A stretch of DNA of 64,000 bases, taken from positions 1 to 64,000 of the forward strand of contig JAOASB010000007.1 of NCBI GenBank assembly GCA_025210375.1. Direction: 5' to 3'. The notes beneath the pieces are model-generated. The model saw only the letters and a program-made list of their open reading frames with translations. It was not told where the DNA came from and did no database searches. The translations under genes were made by a program, and so were the position numbers. The stretch comes from Maledivibacter sp. (GTDB lineage: Bacteria > Bacillota > Clostridia > Peptostreptococcales > Caminicellaceae). Positions 26,910 to 34,602 of the stretch are shown piece by piece. Within the stretch, counting starts at the first letter, position 1, and the number at the start of each line of letters is the position of its first letter.

Positions 26910-27955
26910 AAAAAATACTAGATAAACTATATAGGACTAATAATTTAGAAAAAAAGGAACTTATAAAACTGTTAAGTAATATTGATGATGAACATAAAAA
27001 AATACTTTTTGAGTATGCAGACATAGTTAGACAAAAAGTATATGGTAAAAAAGTTATCCTAAGGGGGATTGTTGAGTTTTCTAGCTATTGTAAAAATACA
27101 TGCATGTACTGTGGACTATGTAGCTCAAATAATATAGTCAACAGATATAGGATGAGCAAATCTGAAATAATGGAATGTTGTAGAAAAGGATATGAGATGG
27201 GTTATCGTACCTTTGTGCTTCAAAGCGGTGAAGATCTACATTATACCGATGAAATGCTTCAAAGTATTCTTTACAGCATTAAGGAAGACTTTTCAGATGT
27301 GGCTGTAACGCTATCCATAGGAGAAAAAAGTAGCTCAAGCTATACTAAGCTATTTGAAGCCGGGGCGGATAGATACCTACTAAGACATGAGGCAGCTGAA
27401 AGAGGCTTATACGAAAAGCTGCATCCAAGTATGAGCTATGATAATAGAATTAACTGTTTAAAAAATCTTAAAAACATTGGCTATCAAGTGGGTGCCGGGT
27501 TTATAGTTGGACTTCCAGAGCAAAGTATTATCCATATTACAGAGGATTTATTGTTTTTAAAGGCTCTAAATCCCCATATGGTGGGAATAGGCCCCTTCAT
27601 ATCACACCCTCAAACGCCATTAAAGGATTATCCAAATGGCCCTGTGGATATGACTATAATCTGTTTGGCTATCATAAGGCTCTTACTCCCCGAGGTGCTT
27701 CTGCCTACAACTACTGCCTTAAGATGCTTAGACCCTAGCAGTTGGGGGAAAAGTCTTGAAGCAGGGGCAAATGTGATAATGACCAATTTAACAAGCTCGG
27801 AAAAAAGAAAGAACTATGATATTTATAAAGGAAAAGGGGATACAGCTGATAATGCAAACACTTTGACAGCTCAAGTAAAGGATCTAATAAAAAACGCAGG
27901 ATATGAGGTTGATATGAGTAGGGGTGATCATATCTCCATAAAAAAATGTTTTTGA
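26906..27955 (+). CDS. hydE: [FeFe]-hydrogenase H-cluster radical SAM maturase HydE
   Basis: The 349-residue radical SAM enzyme helps build the di-iron subcluster of [FeFe]-hydrogenase. The SAM cluster motif CKNTCMYCG lies at about 62-70. The protein also has LQSGEDLHYTD, the HEAAERGLYEKLHPSMSY segment and GFIVGLPEQS. It begins within the stop of the regulator (ATGA) and ends about 13 bp before hydG. hydF and the hydrogenase itself are not in the window. Confidence 0.93.
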   Translation: MKKILDKLYRTNNLEKKELIKLLSNIDDEHKKILFEYADIVRQKVYGKKVILRGIVEFSSYCKNTCMYCGLCSSNNIVNRYRMSKSEIMECCRKGYEMGYRTFVLQSGEDLHYTDEMLQSILYSIKEDFSDVAVTLSIGEKSSSSYTKLFEAGADRYLLRHEAAERGLYEKLHPSMSYDNRINCLKNLKNIGYQVGAGFIVGLPEQSIIHITEDLLFLKALNPHMVGIGPFISHPQTPLKDYPNGPVDMTIICLAIIRLLLPEVLLPTTTALRCLDPSSWGKSLEAGANVIMTNLTSSEKRKNYDIYKGKGDTADNANTLTAQVKDLIKNAGYEVDMSRGDHISIKKCF

Positions 27956-27968
27956 AAGGATGATTTAC

Positions 27969-29471
27969 ATGGCAACGATGTCATTAAATGATTGGGGAAA
28001 CCAAGTTATAAAACAAGAACAGATTGATAAATATTTGATCAATGGTAAAGATTTTATCGATGAGAAAATAATCTCACAAAAGCTTCAAGCAATAAAAACA
28101 AATGATAAAAGTCAAATCAGAGCTATTATTGAAAAAGCAAAATCAATCGAAACACTATGTCCCGATGAGGTTGCTTTACTTCTTAATGTGACCGATGAAG
28201 AGCTGTGGGAAGAGATGTATGAAGCAGGAGCAGAAATAAAACGAAGGGTATATGATAATAGAATTGTTTTTTTTGCACCCCTATACTGCAGTAATCTTTG
28301 TGTCAATGGCTGTAAGTATTGTGGATTTAGAACTAATAACAAAGAAGAAAAAAGAAAAAGATTAAATATGGAAGAAATAAAAAGGGAAACAGAAGTCATA
28401 ATCGATGAAGGGCATAAAAGACTTATCGTTGTGTATGGAGAACATCCCCTTTCAGATATTGACTATATGTGTGACTCAATAAAAGCAGTTTATGATGTAA
28501 AGAAGAAATCTCCCTATGGCAAGGGCTATGGAAACATTAGAAGAGTAAATGTAAATGCGGCGCCGATGTCAACGGAAGACCTTATTAAGCTCAGGGATGT
28601 TGGGATTGGTACATATCAAGTGTTTCAGGAAACCTATAATCGTAATTTATATAAATCTATACATCCATTTGGACCTAAATCCGACTATAGATGGAGACTT
28701 TATGCTCTTCATAGAGCAATGGATGCCGGCATTGATGATTTAGCCATAGGAGCCTTATTTGGACTTTATGATTGGAAATTTGAGGTTATGGGATTAATCT
28801 ATCATGCCTTAGACCTCGAAAGACAATTTGGAATAGGCCCCCATACGATTTCATTCCCAAGACTTATGCCTGCATCTGGGACAACAATGTTTTCAGACTC
28901 TAAGTACTTAGTAGATGATGACCAATTCAAGAAGCTTGTCACTGTTTTAAGATTAGCAGTACCCTATACAGGTCTGATCATCACGGCAAGAGAAGCTCCT
29001 AAGGTCAGAGATGATGTTATTAATGTGGGTTGTACTCAAATAGATGCTTCAAGTAGAATAGGAATTGGTGGATATAGTCAAAATAATGGCAATCAAGAAA
29101 AGGAAAAACAACAATTCATACTAGGTGATACCCGGAGCCTGGATGAGATGATAAAAATACTTGCTAAGAAGGATACCATTACTTCATTTTGTACTGCAGG
29201 ATATAGATGCGGAAGAACTGGAGATAAGATAATGGGACTTCTTAAGGGCTGTATAGAAGGTAAGTTTTGTAAGCTAAATGCTGTACTAACATATAAAGAG
29301 TATCTGGATGACTATGCTTCACCGGAAACAAGAATGGTAGGAGAGAAGGTTATACAAAAAGAAATACAGCAAATAAAGAATATTACATATTTTAAGGAGC
29401 ATGGCTTAGATAAGCAGCTTATAGATTCCTATAGTAGAGTTTCTAAAGGGGAAAGGGATATTTATTTGTAG
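27969..29471 (+). CDS. hydG: [FeFe]-hydrogenase H-cluster radical SAM maturase HydG (tyrosine lyase)
   Basis: HydG cleaves tyrosine to p-cresol and dehydroglycine, which supplies the CO and CN ligands of the H-cluster. The SAM-cluster motif CVNGCKYCG is near residue 113. The auxiliary-cluster region CTAGYRCGRTG is near residue 410, and a GKFCKLNA cysteine lies beyond it. Of three in-frame ATGs (27960, 27969, 27978), the second has AAAGGA at an 8-base spacing and was chosen. It is followed at once by a terminator. Confidence 0.94.
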   Translation: MATMSLNDWGNQVIKQEQIDKYLINGKDFIDEKIISQKLQAIKTNDKSQIRAIIEKAKSIETLCPDEVALLLNVTDEELWEEMYEAGAEIKRRVYDNRIVFFAPLYCSNLCVNGCKYCGFRTNNKEEKRKRLNMEEIKRETEVIIDEGHKRLIVVYGEHPLSDIDYMCDSIKAVYDVKKKSPYGKGYGNIRRVNVNAAPMSTEDLIKLRDVGIGTYQVFQETYNRNLYKSIHPFGPKSDYRWRLYALHRAMDAGIDDLAIGALFGLYDWKFEVMGLIYHALDLERQFGIGPHTISFPRLMPASGTTMFSDSKYLVDDDQFKKLVTVLRLAVPYTGLIITAREAPKVRDDVINVGCTQIDASSRIGIGGYSQNNGNQEKEKQQFILGDTRSLDEMIKILAKKDTITSFCTAGYRCGRTGDKIMGLLKGCIEGKFCKLNAVLTYKEYLDDYASPETRMVGEKVIQKEIQQIKNITYFKEHGLDKQLIDSYSRVSKGERDIYL

Positions 29472-29502
29472 AGGGACGGTCTTAAAGACCCCCTCTTTTT
29501 TC
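29471..29502 (+). terminator. Rho-independent terminator of the hyd operon
   Basis: GAGGG-AC-GGTC pairs with GACC-CCCTC around TTAAA, then six T's. It starts at the last base of the hydG stop codon. Confidence 0.85.
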
Positions 29503-29514
29503 TATTTTTATTGC

Positions 29515-29831
29515 TCAAGCATTGAGTATATCAGTAAAATCGTTGATATGTTTTTTTGAAATAGGGCAAAACTGATTATCAGAAAAAAATGCCTTATAGT
29601 TCGTATGCTTTAATTCAAGCTTCGTTATTTTAGATTTATTAACAATATAGGATTTATGGCATCTATAAAAGTTTTTAGGTAAAAGACTAGAAAGCTTACT
29701 TAGTGATTGGGGGTACTCATAGGTTGTTCCTTAATTATGAAGTCTGAATGTTTTTCAGAATATTCTTTTAGCAAATTCTCAACACCTAAAGAAAATTGTA
29801 GGTTATCTTCAAAAACATAGATTCTATGCAT
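29515..29831 (-). pseudogene. Remnant of an AgrA-type LytTR response regulator
   Basis: On the minus strand a start at 29831 encodes MHRIYVFEDN and a receiver-domain N-terminus (about 43 residues) and then stops. In another frame the sequence resumes as the C-terminal half of a LytTR DNA-binding domain (LPKNFYRCHKSYIVNKSKI ... CPISKKHINDF), ending at 29515. The middle of the receiver, including the phospho-acceptor Asp, is deleted. No AgrB, AgrC or AgrD partner remains beside it. Confidence 0.8.
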
Positions 29832-30003
29832 TTAACCCATCTCCGATCCCCATAAGCAAGATTTTTACAAAAAATTTTATCAAATTTTGACAAAAAAATC
29901 AATGCTTTTCGTATAAAAACGTCAAATTATTACATAAAAAAAATACCTATTCATAAAAATGTAGGGAAATTACATGAAAGAAAAATAATAAAATAGGTCA
30001 TAG

Positions 30004-30184
30004 TGTGGAGTGACCCCCTAATGGTGTACAGTTTGTGGACAGTAAAATTTATAGATTTTTTTTACATTTGTAAATAGGTTTTTCTATATAAACTTGGGGG
30101 CATGCCCCCAAGTTTTTTTTGAGGCCTAAGGTTTGTATAATAATCAATATATTCTTTTGTCACATTTTCAACGACCTTAGCATC
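30004..30184 (-). pseudogene. 3' remnant of an IS3-family transposase with one element end
   Basis: Minus-strand codons 30184-30062 read YIDYYTNLRPQKKLGGMPP and end at TAA. This is the conserved C-terminus of IS3/IS150-type OrfB transposases. About 30 bp further, TGTGGAGTGACCCCC (30004 onward) looks like the element's terminal inverted repeat. The rest of the element is gone. Confidence 0.75.
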
Positions 30185-30266
30185 TTTGTATCAGGTATCA
30201 GTCAAAAAATTGACACCTTATACTGCAACCTTCCCCATGATATAATTGTATTAGTTCTTTAATAAT

Positions 30267-30365
30267 TCAATAGAAGCGATGGGACGGTTCTCTTGCTTCC
30301 TTGCGGAAGACCCTGTGAGCAGAAAACGAGGGGATGATTCTCCGGGTTGCCAATAGAGGTAAATG
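30267..30365. other. Relic repeat in the 29.8-30.6 kb non-coding stretch
   Basis: GAAGCGATGGGACGGTTCTC and the following G+C-rich, hairpin-prone bases resemble boilerplate that I associate with transposase flanks in Firmicutes. No frame is open. Apart from this, the IS3 remnant and a terminator, the stretch from 29832 to 30636 shows nothing that I can name. Confidence 0.35.
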
Positions 30366-30420
30366 GTGTTAGGCACTGAGTCATTAACATATTTGAATGT
30401 TGATAATTGAATAAAATAGG

Positions 30421-30457
30421 AAAGACCTTAGTCAAAAAATTGGCTAGGGTCTTTTTT
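30421..30457 (+). terminator. Terminator-like hairpin in the graveyard region
   Basis: AAGACCTTAGTC pairs imperfectly with GGCTAGGGTCTT, followed by TTTTTT. The gene it once served is gone. Confidence 0.6.
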
Positions 30458-30636
30458 GGGGTTTAGGGTTAAAGAGTGCTTTAGCGAATAGATAGTACCC
30501 ATATGGATGTATATAAAAAAAGCCTTCACATCATAGTGAAAACTAATATTATTGGTATTATTTTATTCTATTGTTTCAGATCATAATTTTTTTGATATAT
30601 CTTATCCATTTCAGTTTTAAAATTTAACCAAAATAG

Positions 30637-30650
30637 TGTCAACAACTCCG
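30637..30650. repeat. Left inverted repeat flanking the Rpn gene
   Basis: TGTCAACAACTCCG is the exact inverse of 31732-31745. Weaker matching continues inward. The pair brackets the Rpn gene at a distance of about 1.1 kb. Confidence 0.65.
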
Positions 30651-30840
30651 ACCCCTGGCTTTCCTCGGCCCTTGGCTTTCCCTAGAAATAGCAGCTAAGC
30701 TACAACCTATACCTATGATAATAATGGAGATGAAAATGAAAAGGGCCACTGTCCCTTTAGCTGCAACAAAAAAGAATTTAGAATATAGTGAAAATAACAT
30801 GGAAATTAAGATATAATATAAGTAGGAAGGAAATGATAGG

Positions 30841-31707
30841 ATGAGAAGATTAAGGCCACTAAATGATTTTATATTTAAAAAGCTTTTTGGAGAAAACGAA
30901 GTTAAGGACAATTTAATTGCATTTTTAAATGCAGTATTAGATAAAAAGGATAGAGAAAGAATAGTTACACTAGAAATAATAGATAATAAAGAATTAACTC
31001 GGGATATGATAAATGATAAAACATCCATACTAGATGTAAGGGCAAGAACAGAAGATGGAACACAGATAAATATAGAGGTGCAGCTTACGAATCAACATAA
31101 TATGGATAAAAGAACATTATTTTATTGGGGAAGAATGTTTAATGAAAATATAAGCAAGGGTGAAGACTATAAAAGCTTACCAAAGGTTATAACAATAAAT
31201 ATATTAGATTTTAATTATCTTAAGCTAGATAAATTCCATACAAAATTTCATTTGTGGGAAGATGAAGATAAGGAATATATGCTTACAGATTTAGTAGAGA
31301 TTCATTTTATAGAAGTACCTAAATTCAGGGAATTAAAAGAAAAAAATTTAGGAGAAGATAGATTGCAAAGATGGTTGACTTTCTTTAATACAAATATTTC
31401 AGAGGAAAAGTTAAAGGAGTTGATGGAAATGGACAAAGACATAAAAAGAGCCCAGGAAAGATTAGAGTATTTAAGCAGTGATCCAAAAACAATGGAATAC
31501 TATAAAGCTAGAGAAAAGTCACTACACGAAAGAGCAAATATGATAAGTAGTGCTAAAGAGGAAGGAATAGAAGAAGGAATAAAAAAAGGAATAAAAGAAG
31601 GAATAACTAAAACTGCACAAAATTTATTATTTATGGGTATGGATATAGACATGGTATCCAAAGCCACAGGATTAAGTATAGAGGAAGTAAAAAAGATAAA
31701 AAATTAG
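30841..31707 (+). CDS. Rpn family recombination-promoting nuclease / PD-(D/E)XK transposase-like protein
   Basis: The 288-residue product opens with RLRPLNDFIFKKLFGE and has the PDDEXK_2 core around ILDVRARTEDGTQINIEVQ (about 59-77: D61, E75, Q77). The C-terminal tail has alternating EEGIEEGIKKGIKEGI units and an SIEEVKKIK end. Rpn proteins promote RecA-independent recombination and spread as multicopy families in Firmicutes. Catalytic residues look intact. ATG follows GGAAGG. It lies between 14-bp perfect inverted repeats. Confidence 0.88.
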   Translation: MRRLRPLNDFIFKKLFGENEVKDNLIAFLNAVLDKKDRERIVTLEIIDNKELTRDMINDKTSILDVRARTEDGTQINIEVQLTNQHNMDKRTLFYWGRMFNENISKGEDYKSLPKVITINILDFNYLKLDKFHTKFHLWEDEDKEYMLTDLVEIHFIEVPKFRELKEKNLGEDRLQRWLTFFNTNISEEKLKELMEMDKDIKRAQERLEYLSSDPKTMEYYKAREKSLHERANMISSAKEEGIEEGIKKGIKEGITKTAQNLLFMGMDIDMVSKATGLSIEEVKKIKN

Positions 31708-31731
31708 AACAGTATGTACCTGTAACGGAGA

Positions 31732-31745
31732 CGGAGTTGTTGACA
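31732..31745. repeat. Right inverted repeat flanking the Rpn gene
   Basis: CGGAGTTGTTGACA is the exact inverse of 30637-30650, 25 bp after the Rpn stop codon. Confidence 0.65.
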
Positions 31746-31802
31746 ACATAAAATCACATCGACTATTAAGGTAAAAAAATGTCAGATTAAATGCTCCTAT
31801 TC

Positions 31803-31859
31803 AACACATTATCAGGCTATCCCTATTATGAATGGGATAGCCTGATAATGTGTTCCTTT
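31803..31859 (+). terminator. Hairpin with 21-bp perfect stem, probable terminator
   Basis: 31803-31823 (AACACATTATCAGG...CCC) is the exact inverse of 31834-31854 around a 10-base loop, followed by CCTTTTATTT. The stem is unusually long and perfect for a plain terminator. It may end the Rpn transcript in both directions. Confidence 0.65.
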
Positions 31860-31862
31860 TAT

Positions 31863-31892
31863 TTGACAAATACATCAACAATATGTTAACAT
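31863..31892 (+). promoter_or_regulatory. Candidate promoter of the rhodanese lipoprotein gene
   Basis: TTGACA (31863-31868) and TAACAT (31887-31892) are 18 bp apart, 137 bp before the gene. A perfect palindrome GTTGTAGA-GT-TCTACAAC (31974-31991) and ACATGT repeats (31903-31918) lie in the leader and could bind a regulator or fold. Confidence 0.5.
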
Positions 31893-32028
31893 TTACGGGG
31901 ACATGTCAACATACATGTGATTAGCTGCAAAATATAAGGGGCAGTTCATCAAAAAAATAGAGTATTTATGCGAGTTGTAGAGTTCTACAACGAGCTAAAT
32001 ATATATAATACAGGAGGAGAATAATAAA

Positions 32029-32505
32029 ATGAAAAAGAAACTTTTAGTAGGTGTACTTATGCTTACCCTTGCAGTGTCTGCAGTGGGATGTGGATCAAAG
32101 CCAGTGGAGGAATCATCAGGAGCTTCATCAGAGCAGCCTAAGCAGGAGCAGGAGAGAACCTACAACTACTATACGGCTGAACAGGTTAAAGAGGCAGTTG
32201 AAAAGGGAGACGATATAACACTTTTAGATATTCAGGTGGAAGATGAATGGAATGCCCATCATATAAAAGGTGCTATATCAACAAAGGCATACCCAGTTAA
32301 AAGCGACGAAGAAAAGGCTAAAGTAGATGCAGTGATTTCTCAGCTAGAAGGAGATAATCCTATAATAATTGTATGCCCAGGAGGAAAAGGCGGGGCTCAA
32401 AGAACTGTACAGCATCTTGAAGGAAAAGGAATAAAGGCTGAAAGACTTTTTATACTTGAAAATGGTCAAGGTGGATGGCCTTACGATGAGCTTTTGGAAA
32501 AGTAA
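32029..32505 (+). CDS. Rhodanese-domain lipoprotein
   Basis: The 158-residue protein has a lipoprotein signal peptide (lipobox ending Gly-Cys, C21), an acidic Ser/Gln linker and a single rhodanese domain from about residue 46. The active-site loop IIIVCPGGKGGAQRT places Cys near residue 120. It should transfer sulfur or bind a thiol ligand on the outer face of the membrane. Motif order DIQVEDEWNAHHIKGA is normal. ATG follows GGAGGAG. Its partner is not evident. Confidence 0.88.
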   Translation: MKKKLLVGVLMLTLAVSAVGCGSKPVEESSGASSEQPKQEQERTYNYYTAEQVKEAVEKGDDITLLDIQVEDEWNAHHIKGAISTKAYPVKSDEEKAKVDAVISQLEGDNPIIIVCPGGKGGAQRTVQHLEGKGIKAERLFILENGQGGWPYDELLEK

Positions 32506-32539
32506 AATAGAAGATATGATGATGGTTAGAATATAGAAG

Positions 32540-32591
32540 AAAAGCCCGTAAGAGGATTTGGATATAACCACAAATCTTCCCCCGGGCTTTA
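32540..32591. terminator. Bidirectional terminator between convergent genes
   Basis: AAAGCCCG pairs with CGGGCTTT. An inner stem joins GAGGATTTG and CAAATCTTC. A or T tracts on both sides fit termination of both converging genes. Confidence 0.8.
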
Positions 32592-32593
32592 AA

Positions 32594-33466
32594 TTATTTT
32601 GTATAGGTACTTAAGTCAACACTATCGATAACTTTATGCATTTCATCCTCACTTAAGCCCATAAAGACTAAGGCATATTGTATATTATCAATTTCTATTG
32701 AAGCAATAACCCCTTTATCCTCATTAAATAATGTATATTGAGTTCCGGTAGGGGTAGTGTAGGTATCTTGATATACAGCATCGGTAACTGTTATATGGGT
32801 GCTGTCCTCTGGTAAATTTTCGGATATTATGGTGATACCTAAAAGCCTTTCTGTATTTTCTTTAGATTTATAGGTTGTATATATATTGAAGTTCTTATCA
32901 AAGGGAGATTGTACTTTAATATCCTTGTCCATCTCAAAGTCCTCTGGTATATAAGCTGGTAAAACGATATCAATGCCCAGAGCTTCCTTAACCTTTTCTA
33001 TACTAGGAAAGGATTGTGTATCTACCTGCTTTGTTTCTTTTTGTGGGTCTTTGGGATTATTATATGAATCACTAGCTTCCTGAGCCATTTTTTGGGCTTC
33101 ATCGTCACTCATGTCCTGAGTAGTTTTAATTTTAACAGTTGTATTCTTATTGAAGAAATTAAATTCTTTAAATAATCCTGTAGCATATGCTGCTGTTACA
33201 CCTATAGTTATAGTTAGTATTAAACTAGCTGCTATGGCAGCAAATTTTTTATGATTTTTTTTCATAGTATCATATCCTTCCTTATTTTGTTTAATAATTC
33301 TTTTAGCAAAAAGCTTACTATCTTCTATTGGATAAGGAAAAGGGTTGTTAGCAGATAGTATGTCGATTTGCTTTTCAATTTCAGATATATCCATATTATC
33401 AATAGCTTCATCAAGTTTATTTTTTGTGCTATGAAATTGTGGAGTGTTTTTAAAGGTATCTTTCAT
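32594..33466 (-). CDS. DUF4367 membrane protein, probable anti-sigma partner
   Basis: The 290-residue product has a cytosolic N-terminal part (about 1-70), one membrane helix AAIAASLILTITIGVTAAYA (about 72-95) and an extracytoplasmic DUF4367 domain (VLPAYIPEDFEM ... LVFMGLSEDEMHKVIDSV). The architecture resembles membrane anti-sigma or sensor proteins. An ECF sigma gene lies directly upstream on the same strand, so this is the probable regulator of that sigma. The start is ATG with GGGGAGG upstream. The longer frame extends only into a family 1 element. Confidence 0.75.
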   Translation of the reverse strand: MKDTFKNTPQFHSTKNKLDEAIDNMDISEIEKQIDILSANNPFPYPIEDSKLFAKRIIKQNKEGYDTMKKNHKKFAAIAASLILTITIGVTAAYATGLFKEFNFFNKNTTVKIKTTQDMSDDEAQKMAQEASDSYNNPKDPQKETKQVDTQSFPSIEKVKEALGIDIVLPAYIPEDFEMDKDIKVQSPFDKNFNIYTTYKSKENTERLLGITIISENLPEDSTHITVTDAVYQDTYTTPTGTQYTLFNEDKGVIASIEIDNIQYALVFMGLSEDEMHKVIDSVDLSTYTK

Positions 33467-33513
33467 AAAATAACCTCCCCTTTGATCTGGATTGAGCTCA
33501 TATCCAATTACTT

Positions 33514-33672
33514 GAGCAAATTGCATAATTACCTTCTACAAAAGCTATCTACTATATATAGTTTTAAATTTCCAATAGCTAAGCCATCAAATATGCTTAT
33601 ATCTTAAGTAATTAAATTAAGGATGATATTCGCATATGCAATTGAGCCAAGTAAGAGTTATGCAATTTCCTC
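33514..33672. repeat. Family 1 MITE-like element, long form, between sigma and anti-sigma genes
   Basis: The ends GAGCAAATTGCATAATTAC and AGTTATGCAATTTCCTC are inverted and are flanked on both sides by ACTT, a 4-bp target duplication. It lies in the gap between two co-oriented genes that probably form an operon. Confidence 0.88.
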
Positions 33673-33711
33673 ACTTATTATATGTAAACAATATTTGTTT
33701 GTAACAAGAAA

Positions 33712-34239
33712 TTATATAAAATTTTCTTTAGCTATATTATGGGTTAATTTTTTGATTTCACGTCTTAACCGTACATATTTCATGCGTAGGCTTGCTTCAT
33801 TTACATTAAGAATTTTGGCGATTTCTTTATATTTCTTATTTTCAATATAATATAGCTTGTAAAGTAACTGTTTCTCCTCACATAAGCTTTCTAATACGTT
33901 ATCAACATATTGATTTTCATCGATCCTTTTGTCATAGATGGTTTCAAGTTCTTCATATACATCTGAAAAATTACTTTTTAATTCTACATCAGTTGAGGTT
34001 TCCATTGAGGCTTTTTTATAAGCCTTTCTTTTAAAATTAGCTACCACATATTTAGCTGTTTGATATATAAATCCACCTATATTGTCGTGGGTTTGGAGCT
34101 TATCAATACGATTATATACGATAATAAATACTTCTTGTGTAAGATCCTTTGCGTCCTCTATATTTCCTACGGAATAATATAGGTATTTTAGTATTTTTTC
34201 ATGATATGATTCACATAATTTAATAAATAGCTTATCCAA
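33712..34239 (-). CDS. RNA polymerase ECF-type sigma factor
   Basis: The 175-residue sigma-70 family member has region 2 (YHEKILKYLYYSVGNIEDAKDLTQEVFIIVY in part, residues 12-42) and region 4 (LYKLYYIENKKYKEIAKIL with a helix-turn-helix, about 127-165). It should direct RNA polymerase to a small regulon, possibly its own operon. It starts at TTG with AAAGGGGG at good spacing. The DUF4367 gene follows. Confidence 0.88.
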   Translation of the reverse strand: MDKLFIKLCESYHEKILKYLYYSVGNIEDAKDLTQEVFIIVYNRIDKLQTHDNIGGFIYQTAKYVVANFKRKAYKKASMETSTDVELKSNFSDVYEELETIYDKRIDENQYVDNVLESLCEEKQLLYKLYYIENKKYKEIAKILNVNEASLRMKYVRLRREIKKLTHNIAKENFI

Positions 34240-34313
34240 ATTTAAGCCCCCTTTCTATCTTGTATATGTTTTCATATATAAAATGTAACATAGATTATAA
34301 AAAAATCCTTTAA

Positions 34314-34417
34314 TATAGATTTCCAAAAGTTAAACTTAATTTATACCTCTCAAAATATCCGATGTTTCTAGGGCGTTTTGATGTGTATAAATTAAAGTTT
34401 ATACTAAAATCCCTATA
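34314..34417. repeat. Family 2 palindromic element
   Basis: It starts TATAGATTTCCAAAAGTTAA, has the central palindrome CGATG...CGTTTTGATG and ends AAAATCCCTATA. It lies between the divergent sigma and MATE genes, and apart from it the gap holds nothing recognised. Confidence 0.75.
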
Positions 34418-34602
34418 TTTTAAAAGTTTAATTTTTTCCTGTGTCACATTATATATTTTTAAATTTTTATGATATAATTTTCTAACTAGCATTTAATTTA
34501 TGGAGATTTTACTATGATATTTTTGTGGGAAATATATAAAGTAATTAATATTAGAATGGTTTGTATAACGTCAAAATAGAGTTAAGAAAGAAAGTGATAT
34601 AA

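Noticed and set aside
30639..31028. Minus-strand frame across the start of rpn with a hydrophobic C-terminal stretch
   Set aside because: I considered a small membrane toxin. Half of it is antisense to rpn, it lacks a ribosome site, and it resembles no known toxin family.
33368..33607. 79-codon plus-strand frame opposite the DUF4367 gene start
   Set aside because: It runs antisense to a real gene and then into a family 1 element.
34310..34492. 60-codon minus-strand frame upstream of the sigma gene
   Set aside because: It falls in a family 2 element and AT-rich flank; the same translated segments recur in other copies, so it is repeat translation.
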